64,000 nt of DNA from Bellilinea sp. (GTDB lineage: Bacteria > Chloroflexota > Anaerolineae > Anaerolineales > Anaerolineaceae): contig BPHQ01000001.1 of NCBI GenBank assembly GCA_026003615.1, positions 62,001 through 126,000 on the forward strand. The letters are read 5' to 3'. Within the stretch, counting starts at the first letter, position 1; each line of letters starts with the position of its first letter. The position numbers and the translations under genes are program-made. The notes under the pieces were generated by a model. That model ran no database searches. It was not told the DNA's origin and saw only the letters and a program-made list of their open reading frames with translations. Below, in pieces: positions 19,396 through 29,701 of this stretch.

Positions 19396-21329
19396 CCCAA
19401 TCCAATAACCTGACACCGGGGAATGGAAAATCCAGACTAGGCGATAGCGGAGCAAACCGTCCGCCTGTCATGGGGCGCGGTCCGATGGGCGGCCGTGGTC
19501 CGATGGGCGGTCACATGATGATGGGGAAAGTCGAAAAAGCCAGAGATTTTAAAGGCACGCTGCGCAAATTGCTGCATTACCTGGACCCGTTCAAAGTCAC
19601 TATTGTGATCGTGATCCTTTTGGCGGCGGGTTCAACCGTTTTTTCAATCCTTGGTCCGAAGATCCTTGGCGGTGCAACCACCAAGTTATTTGAAGGTTTG
19701 CTGGCTCAGTTGAGCGGCACCGGCAGCATTGATTTTGCCGGCATCGGTCAGATTCTGTTGACGGTTTTGGGGTTGTATCTGTTTTCTTCGGTTCTCAGTT
19801 ATCTGCAAGGCTGGCTGATGACCGATGTGGCGATTACGGTGACCTATCAGCTGCGCAAGCAGATCATGTCGAAAATCAACCGGATGCCGTTTCGCTACTT
19901 TGATGGTACGACGCACGGTGAGGTACTTTCGCGCCTGACCAATGATGTGGATACTGTCAACCAAACGCTCAACCAGAGTTTAACCCAAATCATTACATCT
20001 TTTGTCACCGTGGTGGGTGTGCTGGTGATGATGCTGACCATCTCCTGGCAGATGACACTGGTGGCACTGCTGATTGTCCCTCTCTCCTTTGTTGTTGTGA
20101 TGATGATTGTACGCAATTCGCAACGGTTCTTTGCTCAGCAGCAAGAGTACCTGGGAAATGTTAATGGCCATGTCGAAGAGATGTTCAGCGGGCATGTTGT
20201 GGTCAAAGCATTCAACGGCGAAGAAAAAAGTATCCGCAAGATGGCGGAATACAACGAACGCCTGTATGGGGCGGCGTGGAAAGCCCAGTTCTTCTCTGGT
20301 ATCATGATGCCGATTATGTCCTTTATCGGCAATCTGGGCTATGTCGGCGTGACGATCCTCGGCGGCTGGCTGGTCATCCGTGGCTCAATCACGGTTGGCG
20401 ATATTCAGGCGTTCATCCAGTACGTGCGCTCGTTCACCCAGCCGATCACCCAATTGGCGAACATCTCGAATGTTTTACAGCAAACGGTGGCAGCTGCAGA
20501 ACGGGTGTTTGAATTTCTGGAAGAAGAGGAAGAAACTGCCGAAACTACATCGCCGGTGAAATTGGAAAAAGTGCGCGGCGAGGTGGAGTTTCGCAATGTG
20601 CATTTTGGATATTTACCCGATAAACCCGTCATTCGCGGTTTTTCGGCTCACATTCAACCCGGACAGAAAGTTGCCATTGTTGGGCCGACTGGTGCGGGTA
20701 AAACTACCATCGTCAAACTGCTGATGCGCTTTTATGACGTTCAGGATGGGGAAATCTTGATTGATGGGGTAGATATTCGCCGCTTTAGCCGAGAGGATTT
20801 ACGGCGTATGTTCGGCATGGTGCTGCAGGATACCTGGCTGTTCAACGGTACGATCCTCGATAACATCCGCTACGGACGGGAAGATGCCACCGAAGAAGAA
20901 GTCATTCGGGCTGCCAAAGCTGCCCACGTGGATCACTTCGTGCGCACTTTACCGGAAGGATATCAAATGGTCATCAATGAGGAAGTGACCAACATCTCGC
21001 AGGGGCAGAAGCAGCTGCTGACGATTGCACGCGCTATTCTGGCTGACCCAGCCATGCTGATTCTGGATGAGGCTACCAGTTCGGTAGATACCCACACCGA
21101 ATTGTTGATTCAAAAGGCGATGGATAACCTGATGCAGGGGCGCACCAGTTTTATCATTGCTCACCGGCTTTCCACCATTCGCAATGCTGATTTGATTCTG
21201 GTCATGCGTGACGGTAACATCGTTGAGCAGGGAACGCACGAGGAATTGATGGCCAAAGGTGGCTTCTATGCTGACCTGTACAACAGTCAGTTTGAGCCGC
21301 TTGAAGCGGAGGTTGCCCTCGCTTCGTAG
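19392..21329 (+). CDS. ABC exporter (fused TMD-NBD), partner subunit
   Basis: Walker A GPTGAGKTTIV, ISQGQKQLLTIARAI, ILDEATSSVD; ATGA overlap with previous gene supports start at 19392 rather than 19335. Confidence 0.92.
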   Translation: MTQSNNLTPGNGKSRLGDSGANRPPVMGRGPMGGRGPMGGHMMMGKVEKARDFKGTLRKLLHYLDPFKVTIVIVILLAAGSTVFSILGPKILGGATTKLFEGLLAQLSGTGSIDFAGIGQILLTVLGLYLFSSVLSYLQGWLMTDVAITVTYQLRKQIMSKINRMPFRYFDGTTHGEVLSRLTNDVDTVNQTLNQSLTQIITSFVTVVGVLVMMLTISWQMTLVALLIVPLSFVVVMMIVRNSQRFFAQQQEYLGNVNGHVEEMFSGHVVVKAFNGEEKSIRKMAEYNERLYGAAWKAQFFSGIMMPIMSFIGNLGYVGVTILGGWLVIRGSITVGDIQAFIQYVRSFTQPITQLANISNVLQQTVAAAERVFEFLEEEEETAETTSPVKLEKVRGEVEFRNVHFGYLPDKPVIRGFSAHIQPGQKVAIVGPTGAGKTTIVKLLMRFYDVQDGEILIDGVDIRRFSREDLRRMFGMVLQDTWLFNGTILDNIRYGREDATEEEVIRAAKAAHVDHFVRTLPEGYQMVINEEVTNISQGQKQLLTIARAILADPAMLILDEATSSVDTHTELLIQKAMDNLMQGRTSFIIAHRLSTIRNADLILVMRDGNIVEQGTHEELMAKGGFYADLYNSQFEPLEAEVALAS

Positions 21330-21350
21330 AGTGAAGTTGAAACTCCAAGA

Positions 21351-21388
21351 AAAGAACTGCACGACGCGACCGCGTCGTGCAGTTCTTT
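21351..21388 (+). terminator. Rho-independent terminator
   Basis: AAAGAACTGCACGACGCG/CGCGTCGTGCAGTTCTTT long perfect inverted repeat with T-run. Confidence 0.85.
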
Positions 21389-21404
21389 TTCGGATGAATT
21401 GGAT

Positions 21405-21908
21405 TTATGATTGATACCGCATCATCAACGCTTCCAGGTCTTCATCCAGTGCCTGTAGATCTTCCTCGTGTTCGACTTCCTGCGCCAGAATGGTCAACAC
21501 CATGTTGTAGGTGACCGGATCTTTATCCTTCACAATTTCCAGCAGTTTGGTGTAAACGCCAATGGCGCATTGCTCGCCGTGGATATTTTGTGCAAGGATC
21601 TTTTTAACGAAAGGATCGGTGGGGGCGTCGTATCCGCAGTTACTTTCTTTGAACCAGTCTTCTGGGCTGACCAGTGGTGTGCCGCCCAATTGGATAATGC
21701 GCAAGGCAAGCATATCGGCGTGAGCCAGTTCCTCGTTGGCGTGCAGCAACAATTCGGAGGCAATGGCATCTTTCATTGGACCTTTGACAATTTTTGCTCC
21801 CAGCCAGTACTGGTAATAAGCCAGCCATTCATCGGCGTAGGCTTTGTTAAGTAAGGTGAGCAGCTCCTCCACATCCATCCCAACAATTTCACGTCCTTTG
21901 GTTCCCAT
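21405..21908 (-). CDS. Ferritin-like protein, probably DPSL (thioferritin) type
   Basis: HANEELAHADML and QEVEHEEDL ferroxidase-type motifs, paired Cys (ESNCGYD / GEQCAIG); SD AGGAGG supports start at 21908. Confidence 0.75.
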   Translation of the reverse strand: MGTKGREIVGMDVEELLTLLNKAYADEWLAYYQYWLGAKIVKGPMKDAIASELLLHANEELAHADMLALRIIQLGGTPLVSPEDWFKESNCGYDAPTDPFVKKILAQNIHGEQCAIGVYTKLLEIVKDKDPVTYNMVLTILAQEVEHEEDLQALDEDLEALMMRYQS

Positions 21909-22145
21909 TTTTAACCTCCTGAAGATTCGTCTATGAATGCTTTCACCAGTGGAATGATATTTTTCCCTATTATAGGAACATGGAAGGAGGGCGATTAGTG
22001 TCAAAAGTCACATTTCAACGTTTCAATAAAATCGGGACGAATGTCCAAATAAAGTGGATATTTAACGCTTTCCATTAGAAGAAAGAGTCCATATAATTAG
22101 CCCGTTTTTGAAACCTTGTGGTTCAGACAGAATGAGGTGTTAGCC

Positions 22146-23069
22146 ATGCAATATTCAAGTTCTGACAAAATCTCAATGAGGCAAATGCTGCGGGCTTTGC
22201 TGACCCCGGCAGCATTTTCCCGTAAGACTTTCCAGGAGTATTTACTGGTTGCGCTTGGTGCATTCATTCAAGCGCTTTCGATGCGTCTGTTTCTGGTGCC
22301 GGCTCAGCTGGTCAGTGGCGGTGTTAGCGGTGCTTCACAAATCATCAATTTCTTTACCGGCTGGCCGATTGGTTTGATGGTCTTTATTGGTAATGTTCCT
22401 TTGTTTATTCTCGGCTGGCAATATCTGGGCGGGGCGCGTTTTGCCAAGCGCACTGCACTGGCAATTGCTTTGTTCTCCCTTTTTACGGATGCGCTGGTCT
22501 GGTTTATTCCAGCGGAGGGGGTAACCAGCGATCTGGTGCTGGACTGTCTGTACGGCGGGATTTTGCTGGGGGTTGGGCTGGGCCTGGTTTACCGTGGGCA
22601 GGGCACCAGCGGGGGCAGCGATATTCTGGGGCGCATTCTCAATCATCGCCTGGGCATTTCCATCTCACAGGCTTATCTGATCACGGATACGCTGGTTGTA
22701 CTGGCGGGTGGATTTGCCTTTTCGTGGGAAAAGGCTTTGTATGGGTTGCTGGTGATTTATGTCTCCGGGCTGGCAGCCGAGGCGGTTTCGGAAGGTTCCG
22801 GCGTGTTCCGCACGGCGTTGATCATCACCCAACACCCGGATGAGGTTACCCATTCGATTATGAATGTGTTAGAGCGCGGCGTGACCATTTTACCGGGCAC
22901 CGGGGCGTACACGGGTGCAGAACGCCCGGTGCTGTATTGTGTGATCACCCGCTCGGAAGTCAATCCACTGAAAGAACTGGTGCGTGAAATTGATCCACGG
23001 GCTTTCATGGTCATCGGACAGGCACACGAGGCACTTGGAGAGGGCTTTCGTCCGCTGGTGAAAGAGTAG
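22146..23069 (+). CDS. YitT-family (DUF2179) membrane protein
   Basis: FLVPAQLVSGGVSGASQIINF, GQGTSGGSDILGRIL, RGVTILPGTGAYTGAERPVLYCVI. Confidence 0.88.
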   Translation: MQYSSSDKISMRQMLRALLTPAAFSRKTFQEYLLVALGAFIQALSMRLFLVPAQLVSGGVSGASQIINFFTGWPIGLMVFIGNVPLFILGWQYLGGARFAKRTALAIALFSLFTDALVWFIPAEGVTSDLVLDCLYGGILLGVGLGLVYRGQGTSGGSDILGRILNHRLGISISQAYLITDTLVVLAGGFAFSWEKALYGLLVIYVSGLAAEAVSEGSGVFRTALIITQHPDEVTHSIMNVLERGVTILPGTGAYTGAERPVLYCVITRSEVNPLKELVREIDPRAFMVIGQAHEALGEGFRPLVKE

Positions 23070-23072
23070 GCT

Positions 23073-23738
23073 TTACTTTCTCAATAAAAAGGCAGCCACC
23101 AGTAAAACCTGGGCAAGGTGGTAGGTAATCATGACGATGAGCCTGCCGGAGCGGGTGGTGCGGATGAAGCGCTGATTAGCCAGCGTCCAATCTGAAAAGT
23201 AGAAGAAAATTGCCCCCGCCACCGCCAGCCATGCGGCGGATAATGGCCAGGCAGGATTCCAGAGAGTTGCCAAAGCAGAATATACCATTGCGCTGATCGC
23301 CAGAATGTAGAGGAGAATTGCCCATTGAAGCCGTTTTGCGCGGCTTTCAGCCGGTAAAACAGCCAAAACTCGCCGGAAGGCTACCAGCGCAACAATGAGC
23401 AATACTCCGGCACTGAGCAGATGATTGATCCACAACGGGGCAGGGGGGTGATGAAAGGCAAGGATGTAAGACAGTTGTGCCAGGAAAAAGGCTGCCAAAC
23501 CGGCAAGGAAGTAGCGGGGAGGGAGGAGCAGGGAAGTATCACCCCCCAACGAGAAGATTAATCCCATCCCAAACCATGAAGATTTTTGCCATCCACCAGA
23601 AAGGGTGTAGGCAGCAATTAAACAAAGCATCGCCCCGGTTTTAGTGAGCCAGCGCCAGCGGTATTTTTCAAAAAATACGGCTGCCCAGTCGGATATAATG
23701 AGCATCCCACCGGCTGCAAACCAGCCAGCAATCATCAT
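23073..23738 (-). CDS. YhhN-family (lysoplasmalogenase-like) membrane protein
   Basis: GAIFFYFSDWTLANQRF and GRLIVMITYHLAQVLLVAAFL C-terminal signature. Confidence 0.8.
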   Translation of the reverse strand: MMIAGWFAAGGMLIISDWAAVFFEKYRWRWLTKTGAMLCLIAAYTLSGGWQKSSWFGMGLIFSLGGDTSLLLPPRYFLAGLAAFFLAQLSYILAFHHPPAPLWINHLLSAGVLLIVALVAFRRVLAVLPAESRAKRLQWAILLYILAISAMVYSALATLWNPAWPLSAAWLAVAGAIFFYFSDWTLANQRFIRTTRSGRLIVMITYHLAQVLLVAAFLLRK

Positions 23739-24658
23739 CCATCCTTCTTACGATAATATCCCAGCCAACGGAGGGCATCCGGCTTGTTGCGCCAGTTCGG
23801 GTTGACTTTGACTTTGAGTTCAAGGAAAACCTTTCGGCCGCTCATGGCTTCAATTTCTTGCCGGGCGCTGCTGCCAATTTTTTTGAGCATATCACCCCCT
23901 TTGCCAATCACAATCCCCTTGTGGGATTCGCGTTCCACAAATAGAGTAGCATGGATGTAAGCCCCTTCGTCGCCGCGTTCGGTATATTCATCAATCCTCA
24001 CCGCAATGGCATGGGGAACTTCATCGCGCAGGTGCAGCAAGGCTGCCTCACGGATGAGATCGGCGGCAATTTCCCGTTCGTATAAATCGGTGATCTGATC
24101 GGGGTCGAACAAAGCTTCACTGACCGGTAAACGGCTGATCAAAGCCTGCATGAGTTCATCGCGCCCTTCCCCGAGAGTGGCGGAGAAGGGGATTACCTGT
24201 TCGAAGGAATACAGTGCCTGATATTGCCGGATTCGCTCGCTGAGCAAATCTTTGGTAAGCAGGTCTATTTTGTTCAAACCGAGCAAAACAGAGGGCAAGC
24301 CAGTCATCGAATTCAGCCGCTCTGAAATACGGAAATCTTCCGGGGTTGGTGCCACGGACGCATCTACCAGCCACAGGATGACATCAGCATCCTTAAGGGC
24401 ATCTTCGGCGACCTGATTCATGTATTCACCCAGTTTGTGGATGGGCTTGTGCATGCCGGGGGTATCCATAAAGATCAGCTGGGCTTCTGGAAGGGTGAGA
24501 ATACCCAGTTGACGTTGACGAGTCGTTTGTGGACGGGGAGAAACCGCCGCAATTTTCTGCCCCATCAACGCATTCATCAAGGTGGACTTTCCAACGTTCG
24601 GACGGCCTATCAGTGCGATATAGCCTGCCCGGTAAGCAGATGGCGAGGTTTCACTCAT
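23735..24658 (-). CDS. era: GTPase Era
   Basis: GRPNVGKSTLMNALMGQKIAAVSPRPQTTRQR; KH domain ERESHKGIVIGKGGDMLKKIG; internal Met at 24658 fits family length. Confidence 0.95.
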   Translation of the reverse strand: MSETSPSAYRAGYIALIGRPNVGKSTLMNALMGQKIAAVSPRPQTTRQRQLGILTLPEAQLIFMDTPGMHKPIHKLGEYMNQVAEDALKDADVILWLVDASVAPTPEDFRISERLNSMTGLPSVLLGLNKIDLLTKDLLSERIRQYQALYSFEQVIPFSATLGEGRDELMQALISRLPVSEALFDPDQITDLYEREIAADLIREAALLHLRDEVPHAIAVRIDEYTERGDEGAYIHATLFVERESHKGIVIGKGGDMLKKIGSSARQEIEAMSGRKVFLELKVKVNPNWRNKPDALRWLGYYRKKDG

Positions 24659-25556
24659 TTCGAATTGCCTCCGCAGGAGATTTTCTCCACTGGATCGGTG
24701 AATTGACAATGGCAACACCACTGATGATCAACAAGCCACCCAGGATGATTCGTCCACTCAATGTTTCCTGTAAAAAGACAACCCCTAAAATCACTCCGAC
24801 CAGAGGAAAAAGATAAGTAACCAGAGTGGTACGGGTTGGCCCCACCTCTTTCAGTAAACCGTAGTATAGCACAGTGCCAATGCAGGTTGCCATGATGCCC
24901 AGCCAGAGAATTGCCAGCCAGGTCATTGGTAAATGGGGCAGTCTAAGACCGCCTTCCAGCCCGAGGGCAAGTCCCCAGACGGTCAGGTTGGCAAAAAAGT
25001 TTTGACCGAGTGCTTGAACGACCGGGGCCAGGTCAAAGGTGCGCCGGCGGGCAAAGATGATGGCCACCGCATACGAAAGAGAGGCTGCCAATACCCCCAG
25101 TTGTCCCCATCGTTCACCGCTCATGGCTGTACCCAATTCATCGGATACCAGCACCACCACCCCGCTAAAACCAGCCAGCAGTCCAAGGACTTTGGGAAGG
25201 GTGATGCGATCATCCTGCACAAAAATTTGCGCCAGCAGCATGGTGAAGAGCGGGGCGGTCGAGTTGAGAATAGCTGCCATGCCGGAGGTAACATGCTGCT
25301 CGCTCCAGGTGATCAACAAAAACGGTAAAGCGATGTTGAAAACCCCCAATACCAAAAAATCCCAACCATTGGCAAGTTTGGGTAAGCGCGGGCGGGTGAT
25401 CAGCAGGAGAAGAATCAGCCCGGTCAAGGCCACACTCAGCCTTAACGCGGTAAAGGTGAGGGGGGTCAATTCTTCCAGACCAATTTTGATCCACAAAAAT
25501 GTGGCACCCCACACCACCCCAAGGTAGATGAATTTAAACCAGGATTTGAGCGACAC
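24651..25556 (-). CDS. EamA/DMT-family transporter
   Basis: Ten-TM DMT pattern, YLFPLVGVILGVVFLQETLSGRIILGGLLIISGV. Confidence 0.88.
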   Translation of the reverse strand: MSLKSWFKFIYLGVVWGATFLWIKIGLEELTPLTFTALRLSVALTGLILLLLITRPRLPKLANGWDFLVLGVFNIALPFLLITWSEQHVTSGMAAILNSTAPLFTMLLAQIFVQDDRITLPKVLGLLAGFSGVVVLVSDELGTAMSGERWGQLGVLAASLSYAVAIIFARRRTFDLAPVVQALGQNFFANLTVWGLALGLEGGLRLPHLPMTWLAILWLGIMATCIGTVLYYGLLKEVGPTRTTLVTYLFPLVGVILGVVFLQETLSGRIILGGLLIISGVAIVNSPIQWRKSPAEAIRNE

Positions 25557-25567
25557 AGGAAGAATTC

Positions 25568-26437
25568 TCAGTAATTTGTGGTTTGGTCAATCAAGCCTCT
25601 TTCGCGGGCTTGATGATCGCAATAACGAAAGATGAAGATGCTGGCTATACCAAACACGAGAGAAGAGCCTGCGAGGATAAGCAGTAAATCTCCATTACTC
25701 AGCGCTGTAAAGGTGGGAAAGGCTTCAGCAACTGCTCCGACCAGTGAACGGCGAATTAATTCCAGCCAGTAAGTGATTGGCAAGATGTACCCGACCGGCC
25801 GCAGCCAGCCCGGCAATACTTCGAGGGGGAAGATGGCTCCCGTGAAGAGAAACAACCCGCCAGCCACCACATCACCGATGTAGTAGGAGTGGCGGGCGGT
25901 CATCAAGGTGATGCCCGCCAGAATCAAGCCGCCCAGCGCCAGCATCAGCACACCCAAGAAGAGAGCGACGAGGAAAAGCGGCCAATCCACCCGCGACCAA
26001 TCCAACGGAACATTGAGGAACAACACGCCGGCGGCGATGGTAATGACCACCCCAAACGTACCGACGATGAACTTGGCAACCGCCCGCCCGAAAAGGTAAA
26101 AAGGAATATTTACCGGGGCGGTATAAATATACTTCAGCGTGCGATAGTGTTCGCGATCGTCAATGATCGTCCAGGAGACGCCCGTTAAGACGGCCGGAAC
26201 GTACTGGTAAAAAGCATTACCGAGGTAGAGATAGGCGAAAACCGGCGAGTCAAAATTCCCCTGGGTTACGATGGAATACATCAGCACCAAAATAGCCGCA
26301 CCGGCGACTGGTTTGATGATGGAATAGGTGGCAAACAGAAAGGGGTCGGTCCAGTTGGATTCGATTTGCCAGCCCAGCCATGAGGCTGTCAAAAAAGAGC
26401 GCAAATTGATGGATTTTTGCATAGAAACTCCTCTCAT
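25568..26437 (-). CDS. ABC-2 type transporter permease
   Basis: Hydrophobic ABC-2 permease, GAIFPLEVLPGWLRPVGYILPITYWLELIRRSLVG. Confidence 0.85.
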   Translation of the reverse strand: MRGVSMQKSINLRSFLTASWLGWQIESNWTDPFLFATYSIIKPVAGAAILVLMYSIVTQGNFDSPVFAYLYLGNAFYQYVPAVLTGVSWTIIDDREHYRTLKYIYTAPVNIPFYLFGRAVAKFIVGTFGVVITIAAGVLFLNVPLDWSRVDWPLFLVALFLGVLMLALGGLILAGITLMTARHSYYIGDVVAGGLFLFTGAIFPLEVLPGWLRPVGYILPITYWLELIRRSLVGAVAEAFPTFTALSNGDLLLILAGSSLVFGIASIFIFRYCDHQARERGLIDQTTNY

Positions 26438-27279
26438 CGCCGATTTTCAGTCAATCGGCCTTCCCGTACGGCCAATCGTTCAATGTAAGCCAGCAGATAG
26501 CGGGCAGCTGTTACAAACACGATCGAAAGAATGATCAAGATGCCAATTTCGGTTTCGACCCTTAAGAAGCCCAAAGTTGGACCGCTGGCGAAGACCAGCT
26601 GGCGCATGGCGTCCAGCCCCAGTGTGAGAGGGATGACCGAGGCGGCAGCGGCTGCCCAAAAACCCAGATTCTTGACAGGGAAATACATACCCGACACCAG
26701 ATAGACCGGTTCCATTGCCAGATTGGCGAGGTGCCAGGCTTCACGGCTGAGCAACAGAAAAATGGACGCGCTCATCATCCCCAAACCATACAACGCAATC
26801 ATGCTCAGGGAAAAAACGGCAATCAACTGCCAAAAGGACGATACCGCGTAAGTGACGTTGAAGATCAAACTGCCAACCGCAATAATCGCAATTGCCCGCA
26901 ACAGGGTGGCGAATAAGCCGCCAACCGCCATGCCGAGCAGGATGGCCATCATCGGCGCTGGGGAGATGATATAGAGTGCCAGATTGCCCTGTTCTTTTTC
27001 CCAATATAACTGGCTGGACATGCTCCATAAAACATTCATCCAGAAAGCGGTCATTGCCCCGCCGACGACCACAAAACCCACGTAGTCTTCCGGGGCGCCG
27101 ATGGCGCGGTAGACAAAGACATAAGCAGCCACGCTGAGAAGGGGTAAAAAGACATCGAAAAACATCCATGAGCGTTCGCGTTGCATGCCAACGACACGCG
27201 GGTAGGAGCGTCCCACAACGGTCATCAGAAACAGCTGCCAGCCACTGCGTTTTTTCTCAATTGGCGGAAACAGTGACAT
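26434..27279 (-). CDS. ABC-2 type transporter permease
   Basis: Hydrophobic, VSGMYFPVKNLGFWAAAAASVIPLTLGLDAMRQL; SD GGAGGTGG supports start at 27279. Confidence 0.82.
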   Translation of the reverse strand: MSLFPPIEKKRSGWQLFLMTVVGRSYPRVVGMQRERSWMFFDVFLPLLSVAAYVFVYRAIGAPEDYVGFVVVGGAMTAFWMNVLWSMSSQLYWEKEQGNLALYIISPAPMMAILLGMAVGGLFATLLRAIAIIAVGSLIFNVTYAVSSFWQLIAVFSLSMIALYGLGMMSASIFLLLSREAWHLANLAMEPVYLVSGMYFPVKNLGFWAAAAASVIPLTLGLDAMRQLVFASGPTLGFLRVETEIGILIILSIVFVTAARYLLAYIERLAVREGRLTENRR

Positions 27280-28276
27280 TTTCCACCTCCTCCATGCGCT
27301 GTCCAACCAGCTGGACAAAGACATCTTCCAGGGTTGGTTCTCGTTTTTCCAACCGCAAGATGCGGGCAGATTGGGCGGCAAATTCGTTGATGACTTCGGA
27401 CAGCACGGCTTCTTCTTCCAGGGTAATTTCCAGCCGCAGGGAATCTTCTTCTGGGAACTGGTGAAAATGTTTTACCCCGGGAATTTGGAGGAAAGAGTAA
27501 TCATCCAGCAGGCGGGGGGCAATCACCCAAACTTGAAAGAATATCTCGTGCCGCAGATTTTGCTTCAAGCGCGCTGGTGTGTCACATGCCAGCACGCGCC
27601 CTTGATTGATGATGGCCACCCGGTCACAGAGTTCTTCAGCCTCAACCATGTAGTGGGTGGTGAGCAACAGGGTGCGGTGCGGATTTTCGTCCATCCAGCG
27701 GCGGATGAACGAGCGCACATCCCTTGAAGCACCCACATCCAGCCCAAGGGTAGGCTCATCGAGGAAAAGCACTTCTGGATCCGTCAGAAAACCGCGGATG
27801 ATATTCATCTTCTGGCGCAAGCCGGTGGAAAGATCGGAGGATTTGGTGTTGAGCCGGTCGGCAATGCCAACGATCTCGGCCAGTTTTTGGATGCGCCGGT
27901 TGGCCTCAGGGCTGGGGATGCCGTAAAATTGGGCAAACATCCACAAGTTTTCGCGCACGGTTAGCAGGCCATAGCCGGAAGTCTCGCCGCCGGAGACCAT
28001 GTTGATGCGTTTGCGGACTTCAGCCGGTTGTTTGGTCACATCGAAACCGGCGACCCAAGCCTGGCCACTGGTTGGAGAGAGGAGGGTGGTCAGAATTTTG
28101 ATGAGAGTGGTTTTGCCGGCACCGTTTGGTCCCAGCAGCCCAAACAGTTCGCCTTCTCGAATTTCGAGGTTCACATTTTCGAGAGCAAGCAATTCGCGTT
28201 GTTTTTCTTTGCGATTGTTGCGAATTTTGTAAATACGTCCCAGATTTTCGGTTTTGACGGCCAGTGGTTGACTCAT
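27257..28276 (-). CDS. ABC-2 exporter ATP-binding protein
   Basis: GLLGPNGAGKTTLIKILTTLLSPTSGQAWVAGFDV; DLSTGLRQKMNIIRGFLTDPEVLFLDEPTLGLD. Confidence 0.92.
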   Translation of the reverse strand: MSQPLAVKTENLGRIYKIRNNRKEKQRELLALENVNLEIREGELFGLLGPNGAGKTTLIKILTTLLSPTSGQAWVAGFDVTKQPAEVRKRINMVSGGETSGYGLLTVRENLWMFAQFYGIPSPEANRRIQKLAEIVGIADRLNTKSSDLSTGLRQKMNIIRGFLTDPEVLFLDEPTLGLDVGASRDVRSFIRRWMDENPHRTLLLTTHYMVEAEELCDRVAIINQGRVLACDTPARLKQNLRHEIFFQVWVIAPRLLDDYSFLQIPGVKHFHQFPEEDSLRLEITLEEEAVLSEVINEFAAQSARILRLEKREPTLEDVFVQLVGQRMEEVENVTVSAN

Positions 28277-28417
28277 GGGATTTTCTCCAAATCAGATCAT
28301 TTTCGTTAAGTGCTTGTAAGGCTAGCGTAGGTCAAGCGTATGAATTGCGTCAAGCAGTGGAACAAAGTTTCCTGTATTATTGTAATCGAAAAGGGCGACT
28401 TCTCTTCTTCTCCTCCT

Positions 28418-28453
28418 TAAAAAGCGTGCCGGGGTCGGCGTCCCCGGCACGCT
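28418..28453 (-). terminator. Strong stem-loop with T-run on minus strand, in the leader of the ABC-2 operon
   Basis: AGCGTGCCGGGG / CCCCGGCACGCT perfect 12-bp stem; TTTTT follows on minus strand. Confidence 0.65.
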
Positions 28454-28699
28454 GTGATTCCATTATAAAACACAATTGTGACGGATAGGACATCTCTCCA
28501 ATTCAGCCGATAAAAAGGCAATTTTCAAGCCCACGAAATATGATATAGTAATTAAAAATATGTTTTGCAGTCATGACCGGAGATTTTGTGGGGGGACGGT
28601 TCCACTTTTTTTCGAAATCTTATTCCCGGATGACTGAACCCGCCGTTTTGCATGATGGAAAGGAGAAACTCTATTTGTTTTTTGTTGGGGAGGAAAGAA

Positions 28700-29593
28700 A
28701 TGGAACATTCAGGAGAAGAAAATCGTATAAAAGCGTTTCTCGCCTTTGCGGGGAAGGTCATCGTTGTTCACACGGTCACCTATTTTTTGTTTGGGATGAT
28801 CATGTCAAAAGTGTTTGATTATGGGGAGATTTTTCAGCAGGAAATCATTCGCGATTTCATGCGTCCAATTGATTCTACTTCGGTATTTTTAGGGCCGCTT
28901 CTCCAACCGGTCAGGGCCTTCCTTTTTGCATTGGGGTTATGGCCACTTCGTAAAACGATTTTGGAACACCGGCGAGGGTGGCTTACACTGTGGGTTATAT
29001 TTGTAATCTTCGGTATTCTGGGTACGCCGGCTGCTGCGCCCTCCTCGCTGGAAGGGGTGATTTACTCAAAGTTGCCCCTCTGGTATCACCTGCTCGGTTT
29101 GCCGGAAATTTTATTGCAGACCTTGACTTTTTCAATTGTGCTGGTGTGGTGGGAAAAAAGGCGCTTCCAGATTGGTCAGTCCCGCCAGGCGAGTGCTTTG
29201 CCAGCCGAGATTTTGAAAGCGGTCATGCTGGGTTGTTTTGCCTATATGGGTTATGCCGTCGGCAGTATTCTCAGTGCGATTCTGGCCAGAGTGAATATTG
29301 ACATGGAATCGGCTGCTGCTGACTGGAAGACCCAGATTATGTTTGTCATTGCTTTAATTTTCAATGTGATTTTCATAATCCTCGTTTCCAGATGGTGGAT
29401 GAACCGAAAAATTGGGCTGTGGCAGGTTTTTCTTCTTTTCTGGTTTATAGATACGGTTGTACCTTTGACTTATCAGTTGATCTTCCTCTCGCCAATGCCG
29501 ATTTCATTGGCCGTTCTGATCGGCTTTTTCCCTGCTCTGGTGATCACGTTGGGTATGAAGATTGGTTACAAAAGGGAAACATCCGCAGGTTGA
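28700..29593 (+). CDS. Integral membrane protein of unknown function
   Basis: Multiple TM segments; SD GGGGAGG upstream of ATG 28700 (track start 28652). Confidence 0.7.
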   Translation: MEHSGEENRIKAFLAFAGKVIVVHTVTYFLFGMIMSKVFDYGEIFQQEIIRDFMRPIDSTSVFLGPLLQPVRAFLFALGLWPLRKTILEHRRGWLTLWVIFVIFGILGTPAAAPSSLEGVIYSKLPLWYHLLGLPEILLQTLTFSIVLVWWEKRRFQIGQSRQASALPAEILKAVMLGCFAYMGYAVGSILSAILARVNIDMESAAADWKTQIMFVIALIFNVIFIILVSRWWMNRKIGLWQVFLLFWFIDTVVPLTYQLIFLSPMPISLAVLIGFFPALVITLGMKIGYKRETSAG

Positions 29594-29701
29594 ATGCGAT
29601 CTGGCGATTCGATGACGGTGTGGATTCCCCAAATGGTCAGGTAATGAAAAACGGATTGCGCCCAGGAAACTTAAGAGATTAATGGTGAAGGGAAAAAACA
29701 T

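Noticed and set aside
25039-25527. 162-aa plus-strand ORF opposite the EamA transporter
   Set aside because: Antisense shadow, no SD, Arg/Ser/Lys-rich low-quality translation.
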